From Bacillota bacterium (GTDB lineage Bacteria; Bacillota; Clostridia; Christensenellales; QALW01): DNA of 38,795 nucleotides. The stretch spans positions 1-38,795 of the forward strand of contig JAQXIQ010000022.1 of assembly GCA_029007865.1 (NCBI GenBank), given 5' to 3'. Both the position numbers and the translations under genes were made by a program. Positions 32,274 through 38,795 of the stretch are shown one piece after another. The notes under the pieces were generated by a model, which worked only from the letters and a program-made list of their open reading frames with translations, made no database searches and had not been told where the DNA came from. Numbering within the stretch: the first letter of the stretch is position 1; each line of letters opens with the position of its first letter.

Positions 32274-33084
32274 AAACACGATACACACGGCTTCTCCTCA
32301 AAGAGAGGAATATCTCAGAAAAAGACGCTGTAAGAAAATCAAAATTGCGGTGCTGCGCATCTCGGTACTGGTTATCTTCATTGCACTGTGGGAGGGGCTT
32401 ACGGCAGCCGGAATCCTGGATGCGTTTATTGTTTCCTCCCCCTCAAGATGTATAAAGACAATTGTTAATCTGTTTAACGAAGGGACGCTGTTTACCCACA
32501 TAGGCATAACCCTGCTTGAAACGGTACTGGGTTTTATTTCCGGCACAGTCCTTGGAGTGCTGATGGCAATATGGCTCTGGTGCAGCGAAACCGCAAGACG
32601 CGTATGCGAACCTTATCTTGTAGTGCTTAACGCATTGCCCAAAATCGCGCTGGGGCCTATAATAATTGTGTGGATAGGTTCGGGAATGGGAGCCATCATA
32701 ACAATAACACTGCTGATCTCACTGGTAGTTACGATAATAGGTGTACTGAACGGTTTTCTTGAGACGGACAAAGAAAAAATCTTTCTTCTGCGCTCATTCG
32801 GCGCTTCAAAGAAGCAGATATTTACCACGGTAGTCTTCCCTGCCAGTATTCCCACAACCATAGCGACGCTTAAAATAAATGTCGGTATGGCCTGGGTAGG
32901 CGTTATCGTGGGCGAATTTCTGTCCTCCAAAAGCGGACTGGGCTATCTTTTGGTATACGGAGGGCAGGTTTTTAAGCTAGACCTTGTAATGGCCGGCATA
33001 TTAATACTGTGCATACTGGCTGCGGCAATGTACTACATTGTAAGTTTACTGGAAAAACAAATAGTAAAAATGTTATCCGAATGA
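32266..33084 (+). CDS. ABC transporter permease (NitT/TauT type)
   Basis: A 272-residue BPD_transp_1-type permease with about six membrane helices. The cytoplasmic coupling segment with the EAA-like motif is LLRSFGASKKQIFTTVVFPASIPTTIATLKI, and the closing GEFLSSKSGLGYLL is typical of SsuC/TauC/ThiX permeases. ATG with GGAGGA eight bases upstream, overlapping the ATPase gene. It completes a lipoprotein-ATPase-permease importer; the substrate is the same unknown sulfonate-, nitrate- or pyrimidine-like compound. It ends before a good terminator. Confidence 0.92.
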   Translation: MNKNTIHTASPQREEYLRKRRCKKIKIAVLRISVLVIFIALWEGLTAAGILDAFIVSSPSRCIKTIVNLFNEGTLFTHIGITLLETVLGFISGTVLGVLMAIWLWCSETARRVCEPYLVVLNALPKIALGPIIIVWIGSGMGAIITITLLISLVVTIIGVLNGFLETDKEKIFLLRSFGASKKQIFTTVVFPASIPTTIATLKINVGMAWVGVIVGEFLSSKSGLGYLLVYGGQVFKLDLVMAGILILCILAAAMYYIVSLLEKQIVKMLSE

Positions 33085-33088
33085 GCCA

Positions 33089-33113
33089 AACCTGCATTAA
33101 AGTGCAGGTTTTT
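33089..33113 (+). terminator. Terminator of the ABC transporter operon
   Basis: AACCTGCA-TTAAAG-TGCAGGTT followed by TTTCTCTGTTT, starting five bases after the permease stop. Confidence 0.88.
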
Positions 33114-33145
33114 CTCTGTTTAGTGTATTTATTTTTTATCTGAGC

Positions 33146-33157
33146 TATGTTATAATA
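33146..33157 (+). promoter_or_regulatory. Extended -10 promoter of rhaB
   Basis: TATGTTATAATA, an extended -10 with only a weak -35 at 17 bases (TTTATT). About 60 bases before the rhaB start. It shares the ATGTTATAAT core with the PBP, nitroreductase and secretion-operon promoters. Confidence 0.65.
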
Positions 33158-33215
33158 TAGCAAAATAAAATCCGCAGCGCCCAAGCGGCGCAGAAAGCGA
33201 AAGGAATATTGCAAC

Positions 33216-34688
33216 ATGAAACATCTCGCATTTGACTTCGGAGCCTCAAGCGGCCGCGCAATGCTGGGCACCTACAGCAACGGCAAGCTGGAGCTGACCG
33301 AAATCCACCGTTTCCTCAACGAGCCTGTTGAAATCAACGGCACTCTTCACTGGGATGTGCTCCGGCTCTTCCATGAGCTTAAGCAGGGTCTGCTCAAGGC
33401 TCAGCAGCAGGGGCACACCGATATCGTATCCGTCGGAATCGATACCTGGGGTGTCGACTTCGGCCTGATTGACAAAAACGGCGACCTGCTGGGCAATCCC
33501 GTGCATTACCGCGACTCCCGCACCGACGGCATGATACAGAAAAGCTTTGATATCATGTCACAGGAAGAGCAGTACAGCCGCTGCGGCCTTCAGTTTATGC
33601 AGTTTAATACTCTTTACCAGCTTATGGCCCTTAAAGAGCGCTCTCCGCAGCTGCTTCAAGCCGCCGATAAGGCACTTTTTATCCCGGATTTGCTCAATTA
33701 TTTCCTGACCGGCAGCAAGGTTTGCGAACAGACCATTGCCAGCACCTCACAGCTTTGCAATCCGGCAACTCACGGCTTTGACAGCGTTATGTTTGACCGC
33801 TTCGGCATCCGTGAAGGCCTCTTCCCCGACATGGTTAAGCCGGGAACCAAAACCGGAGTGCTGAAGCAGTCCGTCGTGGATGAGCTGGGGCTTAAGTATA
33901 ATCCTTGCGTAATATCCGTTTCTCAGCACGATACCGCAAGCGCGGTTATGGCAGTTCCCGCCGGTTCGGAGCGCTTTGCCTATATTTCCAGCGGCACATG
34001 GTCCCTGCTGGGCAGCGAGACCGCGGAGCCTCATACGGGCAAGGCTGCACAGGAGCTTAACTTTACCAATGAAGGCGGATATAACGGCACCACCAGGCTG
34101 CTTAAAAACATAATGGTGCTGTGGATCATTCAGGAATGCAAGCGCCAGTGGGACAGAAAGGGCGAGGTTTTCTCCTTTGGAGAAATAGCGGATATGGCGG
34201 CTGCCGAGCAGCCCCTCAGATGCTTTATAGACCCGGACGACAGCCTGTTTATGCCTCCTAACGGTATGGTGGACCGCATACAGAAATACTGCCGCGAAAC
34301 CGGACAGTATGTTCCGCAAACTCACGGAGAAGTGGCGCGCTGCGTATATGAAAGCCTTGCAATGAAATACAGGTATGCCCTCAGCGGACTGGAGGACATT
34401 CTGGGCTACAGCCTGCCGGTACTGCATGTAGTGGGCGGCGGATGCCAGAACCGGGCTTTGTGCCAGTATACCGCCAACGCAATAAACAGACCCGTGGCCG
34501 CGGGCCCTGTGGAGGCTACCGCAATAGGCAACATAGTCTGCCAGATGATAGCCACCGGCGAGCTTCCCGACCTCAGAACCGCCCGTTCCGTCATTGCCGA
34601 GTCCTTCCCATGCGTTACCTATACTCCGCAGGATACCGAACTTTGGGACAGGAAGTATGAAGAATTCCTGCGTATTACGGGCAAATAA
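33216..34688 (+). CDS. rhaB: Rhamnulokinase
   Basis: A 490-residue FGGY kinase. It opens with LAFDFGASSGRAMLGTY (phosphate loop, with the Ser-Ser-Gly-Arg form of rhamnulokinases), followed by GIDTWGVDFGLID, the LQFMQFNTLYQL segment, a catalytic Asp in SQHDTASAVMAVP, YISSGTWSLLG, ELNFTNEGGYNGTTRLLKNIMGLW-like text (here MVLW), and the ATP site VVGGGCQNRALCQYTAN. It phosphorylates L-rhamnulose in the cytosol as the second step of rhamnose use. AAAGGA lies ten bases before the ATG. No rhaA isomerase or regulator is in the window. A class II aldolase for the next step lies 2.7 kb away, beyond an oppositely oriented esterase-like gene. Confidence 0.95.
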   Translation: MKHLAFDFGASSGRAMLGTYSNGKLELTEIHRFLNEPVEINGTLHWDVLRLFHELKQGLLKAQQQGHTDIVSVGIDTWGVDFGLIDKNGDLLGNPVHYRDSRTDGMIQKSFDIMSQEEQYSRCGLQFMQFNTLYQLMALKERSPQLLQAADKALFIPDLLNYFLTGSKVCEQTIASTSQLCNPATHGFDSVMFDRFGIREGLFPDMVKPGTKTGVLKQSVVDELGLKYNPCVISVSQHDTASAVMAVPAGSERFAYISSGTWSLLGSETAEPHTGKAAQELNFTNEGGYNGTTRLLKNIMVLWIIQECKRQWDRKGEVFSFGEIADMAAAEQPLRCFIDPDDSLFMPPNGMVDRIQKYCRETGQYVPQTHGEVARCVYESLAMKYRYALSGLEDILGYSLPVLHVVGGGCQNRALCQYTANAINRPVAAGPVEATAIGNIVCQMIATGELPDLRTARSVIAESFPCVTYTPQDTELWDRKYEEFLRITGK

Positions 34689-34749
34689 CTGCTCAGGCGT
34701 CACGCCTTGGCTTTATTCCCTACTGCGCAAAGCACCCACATACAAATTG

Positions 34750-34854
34750 TAATTAATAAACGGACTCTGTCCGTAGCATTATAATTTGTTATACCTCTCT
34801 CAAGTATAAATTTCAAATACAAGAATTTTGTATTTATATATGTTTTTTTGATAT
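34750..34854. repeat. Orphan copy of the SGNH-gene promoter region (repeat A)
   Basis: About 105 bases resembling 37122-37215 in the same orientation: TAATTAATAAACGGA (15/15 identical), then TTATAC, CTCAAG, TTCAAATACAA (11/11) and AATTTT blocks in the same order. On the minus strand it still reads as a promoter, TTGAAA (34811-34816), 17 bases, TATAAC (34788-34793), but no gene follows it; transcription would run antisense into rhaB. CGGAC-TCT-GTCCG forms a small hairpin in it. The rest of 34689-34984 holds only a terminator. Confidence 0.65.
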
Positions 34855-34916
34855 ACAAGCAAGTTGTATTCCACTGTTGCAAGCTCTGCACATTGTCACG
34901 GCAGACCATCCCGCAA

Positions 34917-34963
34917 AAAACAGATCACTCGGGAGTGCTCCCCGAGTGATCCTGTTTCTTATT
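34917..34963. terminator. Terminator of the SGNH-gene transcript
   Basis: ATCACTCGGG-AGTGCTC-CCCGAGTGAT, a stem of about 13 bp with one bulge. Leftward it is followed by TGTTTTTTGCGG, a strong U-run; rightward by TTTCTTATT. It ends the esterase-like gene and may also stop read-through from rhaB. Confidence 0.88.
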
Positions 34964-34984
34964 ATAGCTTAGCGCTAAGGCGAC

Positions 34985-37105
34985 TTACTTTTTACCGTTC
35001 CTTTTAAGAAATACTGCAAGCACGGCAATTGCGGCTATGATCACTCCACCCGAAATTCCTACCACTGCCCAGGGGAGATCCTCGCCGCCCTCGGGCTTGT
35101 TAGCGCTCGGCCCATCGGTAGCGCTCGGCCCGTCGGTCGCACCGGGCTCTGCAGTTGGTCCGTCGGTGGTCTCCACCTGCTCCGACTCACCGCTGTAGCC
35201 CTCAACAAAGCAGGAAAGTATCTCCATGGCGGTCACGCGAATGAAGAAGTCGTTGGGGTGGTTGATGTTGTTTCCGCTTAAGGATATGTACTCCTTGCGC
35301 GCCATCATGTCCTTGTATACCTGAACAAGATCAGCGTATCCCATGCAGTGGTCAAACTCGTCGGCAAGCTGCTTGGTCTTTTCGCGGTATGCATCCGACT
35401 GAGCCACCGTGATATTGTTATTTATGGAGCCCGAAAGAATTACGAACTCGCAGTCGGGATTGTTGGAGCGCACCAGCTCCACGGTCTCCTTAAGAAGCTT
35501 GTAGTAATTATCGGCAGTAACTCCCGAGCCTACGTTGTTGCCCGCGAAGTAGCCGATGACAAACAGGTCCACTCCCGACTCGATGGCCCTCTTGTGGCTC
35601 TGGCCTACAGAGGCTCCGTTGCCCTTCTTGAGGGGCTTGGTAACACCGTTTAAGGTGTAATCCTTCTGTCCCTTGAGGGCGGCAAGACCCTGCGCAGTGT
35701 TCCATCCGCCAACGCCGATGTTCTTTACCTTTGCGGGGATACCGTTATCGTTAAGATAATTCTCCACAAGCTTGTGAAGCACGGGCATATTGGGAGCGCG
35801 GTTGTACATTCCCGACGCGTCACAGCCCTCGAAGTTGGAGGCGCCGAAGAACACGATGTTGAGCTCCTCTCCGTCCTTTATCTTCCTTGCTACGTTTTTA
35901 AAGCTCTGAGGCTGATACTTGGCGTGCTCAACATCCTTGGCCTGCTCGGTGTCGTACTCATAGGTGATGGAAAGCTGCTTTTCAAAGAGGAACTTGCCCA
36001 CGCAGTAGAGCCATCCGCCCATGCGGCATCTGCCCGTCTCATCAAAGGAGCCGTCCCAGTTTTTAACGTACTCGGTGCCGCCCTCCTCCTTAAGGCCCTT
36101 GAGCGCGCCGTCAAAGAAGTAGGGGATTGCCGAGCCGTTGAGCCATTTTATCTCGTTGGTGCCCTCGGTCCACTCGAAATCCACTCCCGCCTCAAACTCA
36201 ATTTTATGAGAGTTGTCAATGATGGAGATTATCCTCTTGGGAACAAAGAGGGTGTGTGCGGTGATGTTTCCATCCTTATCCTGAACGAAGGTGATGCACT
36301 CGTTGTGCATGATCTTATCTGTCCAGTAAGCCTGAATGCGCTCGTCATCGGTATAGGAATACTCGGGATTGCTGATGCTGTTGTCGGGCTTCTGGGGATA
36401 ATCCTTGATGGTAACGCTTGGAAGCTCATCGGTAATAATAAACATGGTGCCAACCTTTACGGTTCCCTTGTCGGAACCCTCTCCTTTATCAAAAATATAG
36501 AAGCCAAGGCTCTCAAAGGGAAGATTTCCCCCCTTATCCCAGTCAGGGTCGTTTGCGGTAGCGTCCGAAACGCAGCTCGTGGGGATGACCAGAGTGCCCT
36601 TGAAGCCTGCGGGAAGCTTTACCGCAAGGCGGGCGTTGCTGGACTCCATTGCCGCCCTGTATACCTTGCCGTCGGTGGTGACAAGCAGAAGGTTCAGCTC
36701 GTCATCCTCCGCAACAATATGGGAGGTGCGGAACTTTCTGCCCCCCTGACGGGTGCCCTGGAAGTTAAAGAGGATGTCGCCCTTTGAGGGGTTTTCGATC
36801 TCAAAGCAAATATATTTGGCGTTCTTTACGTTTGCAGAGCCGATGTTGCCACCCTTGTAGTAGGTGTAGCTCTCAACGTATGAGGCAGATCCGGTCTCCA
36901 TGGTGAGCACCCCTCCGTCAATGCTCATGCTGCCGCCACCCGACGAGCTTGCACTGCCGATGATCTGTCCGTCGGTAAAGTCGGTAAGTATCTCACCGTT
37001 TACGCTGTGCGAGCCGTAGGTAAGCTGCTTGTCTGCTGCGCTTGCCGATATTGCAAATATCGGAAGAAGTGCCAGGCAGAGCATCAAGCAAAGCATCTTT
37101 TTCAT
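34985..37105 (-). CDS. Secreted, membrane-anchored SGNH-hydrolase-like protein (esterase)
   Basis: A 706-residue exported protein. Signal peptide 1-23 (ending SASA-AD); a beta-rich N-terminal region (about 30-400) probably binding carbohydrate; an SGNH domain (about 410-640) with block I FFGASN (Ala replaces Asp of GDS, Ser kept), block II IGVGGWNT, block III GYFAGNN and block V NNINHPND (His kept, the usual Asp three residues before it is Asn). A linker with TDGPSATDGPSA repeats and a C-terminal helix with a KRNGKK tail anchor it in the membrane. SGNH enzymes often remove acetyl groups from glycans; the altered block V makes activity uncertain. GGAG precedes the ATG by about 8 bases. Confidence 0.85.
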   Translation of the reverse strand: MKKMLCLMLCLALLPIFAISASAADKQLTYGSHSVNGEILTDFTDGQIIGSASSSGGGSMSIDGGVLTMETGSASYVESYTYYKGGNIGSANVKNAKYICFEIENPSKGDILFNFQGTRQGGRKFRTSHIVAEDDELNLLLVTTDGKVYRAAMESSNARLAVKLPAGFKGTLVIPTSCVSDATANDPDWDKGGNLPFESLGFYIFDKGEGSDKGTVKVGTMFIITDELPSVTIKDYPQKPDNSISNPEYSYTDDERIQAYWTDKIMHNECITFVQDKDGNITAHTLFVPKRIISIIDNSHKIEFEAGVDFEWTEGTNEIKWLNGSAIPYFFDGALKGLKEEGGTEYVKNWDGSFDETGRCRMGGWLYCVGKFLFEKQLSITYEYDTEQAKDVEHAKYQPQSFKNVARKIKDGEELNIVFFGASNFEGCDASGMYNRAPNMPVLHKLVENYLNDNGIPAKVKNIGVGGWNTAQGLAALKGQKDYTLNGVTKPLKKGNGASVGQSHKRAIESGVDLFVIGYFAGNNVGSGVTADNYYKLLKETVELVRSNNPDCEFVILSGSINNNITVAQSDAYREKTKQLADEFDHCMGYADLVQVYKDMMARKEYISLSGNNINHPNDFFIRVTAMEILSCFVEGYSGESEQVETTDGPTAEPGATDGPSATDGPSANKPEGGEDLPWAVVGISGGVIIAAIAVLAVFLKRNGKK

Positions 37106-37121
37106 AATATCACTCCAGTTA

Positions 37122-37215
37122 TAATTAATAAACGGATCCTCATATAACTATTATACATCACCTCAAGACAAAATTCAAATACAAAAATTTTATGTTAGTA
37201 TATATTTTCAGATAT
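37122..37215. repeat. Promoter-region repeat B upstream of the SGNH gene
   Basis: The partner of repeat A, in direct orientation about 2.37 kb apart, so the two copies bracket the SGNH gene. It contains the gene's own promoter, and the identical TAATTAATAAACGGA block lies just ahead of the ribosome binding site. Confidence 0.65.
37150..37178 (-). promoter_or_regulatory. Promoter of the SGNH-like gene
   Basis: TTGAAT (37173-37178), a 17-base spacer and TATAAT (37150-37155) on the minus strand, with AT-rich upstream sequence that could serve as an UP element. About 45 bases before the start codon. Confidence 0.75.
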
Positions 37216-37237
37216 GGATATAACCCATATAAATATG

Positions 37238-37266
37238 TTGAAAAGTTATGGATTGTCTGCTATAAT
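37238..37266 (+). promoter_or_regulatory. Promoter of the class II aldolase gene
   Basis: TTGAAA (37238-37243), a 17-base spacer and TATAAT (37261-37266) on the plus strand, about 80 bases before the ATG. Near-consensus. Confidence 0.8.
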
Positions 37267-37345
37267 GGTCATGTAGGGCTTTTACTCCTTGCAAAGCACC
37301 GTTTAAATACATTATATACAATAATATGAAAGGAATAATCAACCA

Positions 37346-38377
37346 ATGAAAATCAGCGATATGCAACCAAGCGACAGACGGCTTCTGGACAGCTTCATCG
37401 CCATGAGCAGGGCCGTAGGCACCCGCCCCGACTGCATACAGGCAGGAGGCGGAAACACATCTGTTAAATTCGGTGATATAATGGCGGTCAAATGCTCCGG
37501 CTGCCAGTTAAAGGACATGAAAGAGGACTTCGGCTATGTTTGCCTGCCGTACGAGCGCATACGGGATATCTTTGCCCGTTCCGACCGCGGGCCGGGCAGC
37601 GAATCCGACACCTCCAGGCAGGTAAACGACTCCATCATACAGTTTGAGGATCTCGCTGCAAAGCGGCCCTCTGTGGAGGCAGGGTTCCACGCCATGCTGG
37701 GCAATGCTGTGATACACTCGCATGCCGTTTATGCCAATATTCTCAACTGCATAGAGGGCGGTGAAAGCATCATCAACGATATAATGAGCCGCAATTCCGT
37801 ACCCTGCCTTGTGCTCCCCTTTATAAATCCCGGAGCCGAGCTGACTTTTGCCATTATGGACGCAAAGAACAGTATGGGCGATAAATTCCCGCAGGTGATA
37901 TTCCTTAAAAATCACGGACTGGTGGTATGGGCAGATACCGTGGAGGAAGCCATTGCTCTTAACAGCCGCGTACTGGATATACTCGGCCGCGAGCTTACTC
38001 TTCCGGATTATCCCTCAGTATCACTTAAAGAACTTCCGGACGGAAAATTCGCCTCCGGCAGCGAGCTTATTGCCTCTATGCTGGCGGACGGCACGCTTTC
38101 CGTAAAACGCATAAACGAAACTCCCCTGTACCCCGACCAGCTGGTTTACCTTAATCCCAATCTTGCAGACGGCACCAAGCTTTCCTTTGACAAAACCGCC
38201 GTATATGACTGCGCTTATGACGCAGCATATTCTCTGGAGGAAACTCTGCTTGCCTATGCCTATTTGCTGCATGTCGTGGATAAAAACGGTTATCAGCTAA
38301 GCCTCATGCCGCAAAGCGGTATACAGTTTATTCTTGGCTGGGACGCCGAAAAATACCGCCGTCAGATGATCAGATAA
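37346..38377 (+). CDS. Class II aldolase/adducin-family protein, RhaE-type aldolase domain
   Basis: A 343-residue class II aldolase. AGGGNTSVKFGDIMAVKCSG matches the phosphate-binding start seen in RhaE/YuxG-type rhamnulose-1-phosphate aldolases. The metal site is formed by the Glu in SVEAGFHAMLG, the His pair in VIHSHAVYANIL and the His in FLKNHGLVVWAD. The C-terminal dehydrogenase half of bifunctional RhaE is absent. With rhaB nearby, cleavage of L-rhamnulose 1-phosphate into dihydroxyacetone phosphate and lactaldehyde is the likely reaction, but other sugar phosphates are possible. AAAGGA lies about ten bases before the ATG. Own promoter and terminator. Confidence 0.82.
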   Translation: MKISDMQPSDRRLLDSFIAMSRAVGTRPDCIQAGGGNTSVKFGDIMAVKCSGCQLKDMKEDFGYVCLPYERIRDIFARSDRGPGSESDTSRQVNDSIIQFEDLAAKRPSVEAGFHAMLGNAVIHSHAVYANILNCIEGGESIINDIMSRNSVPCLVLPFINPGAELTFAIMDAKNSMGDKFPQVIFLKNHGLVVWADTVEEAIALNSRVLDILGRELTLPDYPSVSLKELPDGKFASGSELIASMLADGTLSVKRINETPLYPDQLVYLNPNLADGTKLSFDKTAVYDCAYDAAYSLEETLLAYAYLLHVVDKNGYQLSLMPQSGIQFILGWDAEKYRRQMIR

Positions 38378-38410
38378 CAGCTTACGGTTTTATCGGCCGA
38401 ATAAGCACAC

Positions 38411-38442
38411 AATGCGGAACCCCCGTCGGTTCCGCATTTTTA
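38411..38442 (+). terminator. Terminator of the aldolase gene
   Basis: AATGCGGAACC-CCCGTC-GGTTCCGCATT followed by TTTATCC; an 11-bp perfect stem with a U-run, 33 bases after the stop codon. Confidence 0.9.
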
Positions 38443-38483
38443 TCCGTCTCGGAATGCCGTTATTCCGTCATTTTCAATCGGAA

Positions 38484-38509
38484 AAAGCCGGCGGTCACCC
38501 GCCGGCTTT
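38484..38509. terminator. Second hairpin terminator, likely bidirectional
   Basis: AAAGCCGGCGG-TCAC-CCGCCGGCTTT, an 11-bp stem. The leftward direction has a run of five U after it, so it may end a minus-strand transcript coming from beyond the right edge. Confidence 0.75.
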
Positions 38510-38795
38510 GTTCAGTTTTGGCCGCATTTTTCAGTTAATTCTGTATTGCTTTATAGTTTATAATTCTATTTTCAATTATAAAAAGGCAAAGCTAGTACCG
38601 GTATGCAAAAATCTTTGTAATTATTCTTCTTTGTTGGATATAAAACAAGCTGTAGGTATTTCCGTTTGAAAAAAATAAACCGCCTTCAAAAATGATTTTC
38701 GTCAGCAAGCAATTATTCTGTTTGTTCATTTGTCAATGATGTGAGACCGAAAAAGCGAAAGAGTTACGGGTTAGAAGATCGGTTTTGCTGACGGA

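Larger units (their letters stand above)
38378..38795. other. Right-end region without a confident gene
   Basis: Two terminators (38411-38441 and 38484-38509), then about 280 AT-rich bases. The 85-codon plus-strand ORF at 38412 begins inside the first terminator and is not credible. A 9-base inverted repeat CGTCAGCAA (38700-38708) / TTGCTGACG (38785-38793) is present. On the minus strand 38733-38795 is open to a TGA and reads KTDLLTRNSF, which might be the cut end of a gene beyond the window. Confidence 0.5.

Noticed and set aside
38412-38669. 85-residue plus-strand ORF at the right end
   Set aside because: It starts inside an intrinsic terminator and reads through a second one, with no ribosome binding site.

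Overview
The window looks like a chromosomal segment of an uncultured endospore-forming Firmicute (class Clostridia, probably a gut lineage). The clues are a YunB-type sporulation protein, class A PBP and Hsp33 genes, strong AGGAGG-type ribosome binding sites with frequent GTG/TTG starts, CCA-encoding tRNAs, many intrinsic terminators and mid-range GC. No species can be named from the sequence.

Layout. 1-7263 (minus): a co-directional run of yunB, an M20 amidohydrolase, a YesL/DUF624 membrane protein, a methyltransferase, hslO (Hsp33), a TPR protein, a helical-repeat protein and an HD-domain protein cut by the left edge. 7592-10708 (plus): a divergent class A penicillin-binding protein. 10921-14301 (minus): a very large membrane-anchored discoidin/Big2/TIM-barrel surface protein. 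14500-16215 (minus): a MerR DNA-binding domain fused to a complete FGGY sugar kinase. 16523-18030 (plus): a nitroreductase and a short-chain dehydrogenase.

18144-28349 (minus) is the most interesting part. It is a ten-gene probable operon. It opens with a catalytically degenerate EAL protein and closes with a membrane EAL phosphodiesterase whose GGDEF domain is dead. Between them lie three exported or membrane-anchored proteins that share a C-terminal IWxEGxxxDC signature, two SipW-like signal peptidases, a membrane-tethered McrB-like AAA+ ATPase, a DUF2357-like partner without a visible nuclease motif, and a small coiled-coil protein. I read it as a c-di-GMP-linked system for export or assembly of surface (fibre-like) proteins. 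The function is inference.

28646-30179: an AT-rich islet with a DMP19/DUF4375-like gene and a four-helix-bundle (23S-IVS type) gene. The promoter of the latter abuts an array of mini-hairpins separated by GTATGTAATC repeats. Next to it is a tRNA-Pro(CGG)/tRNA-Thr(CGT) pair.

30309-33084 (plus): a NitT/TauT-type ABC transporter with an internal terminator after the lipoprotein gene. 33216-38377: rhamnulokinase (plus), a membrane-anchored SGNH esterase-like protein (minus) flanked by direct copies of its own promoter region, and a RhaE-type class II aldolase (plus). This suggests L-rhamnose use together with deacylation of extracellular glycans. 38378-38795 holds two terminators and no confident gene.
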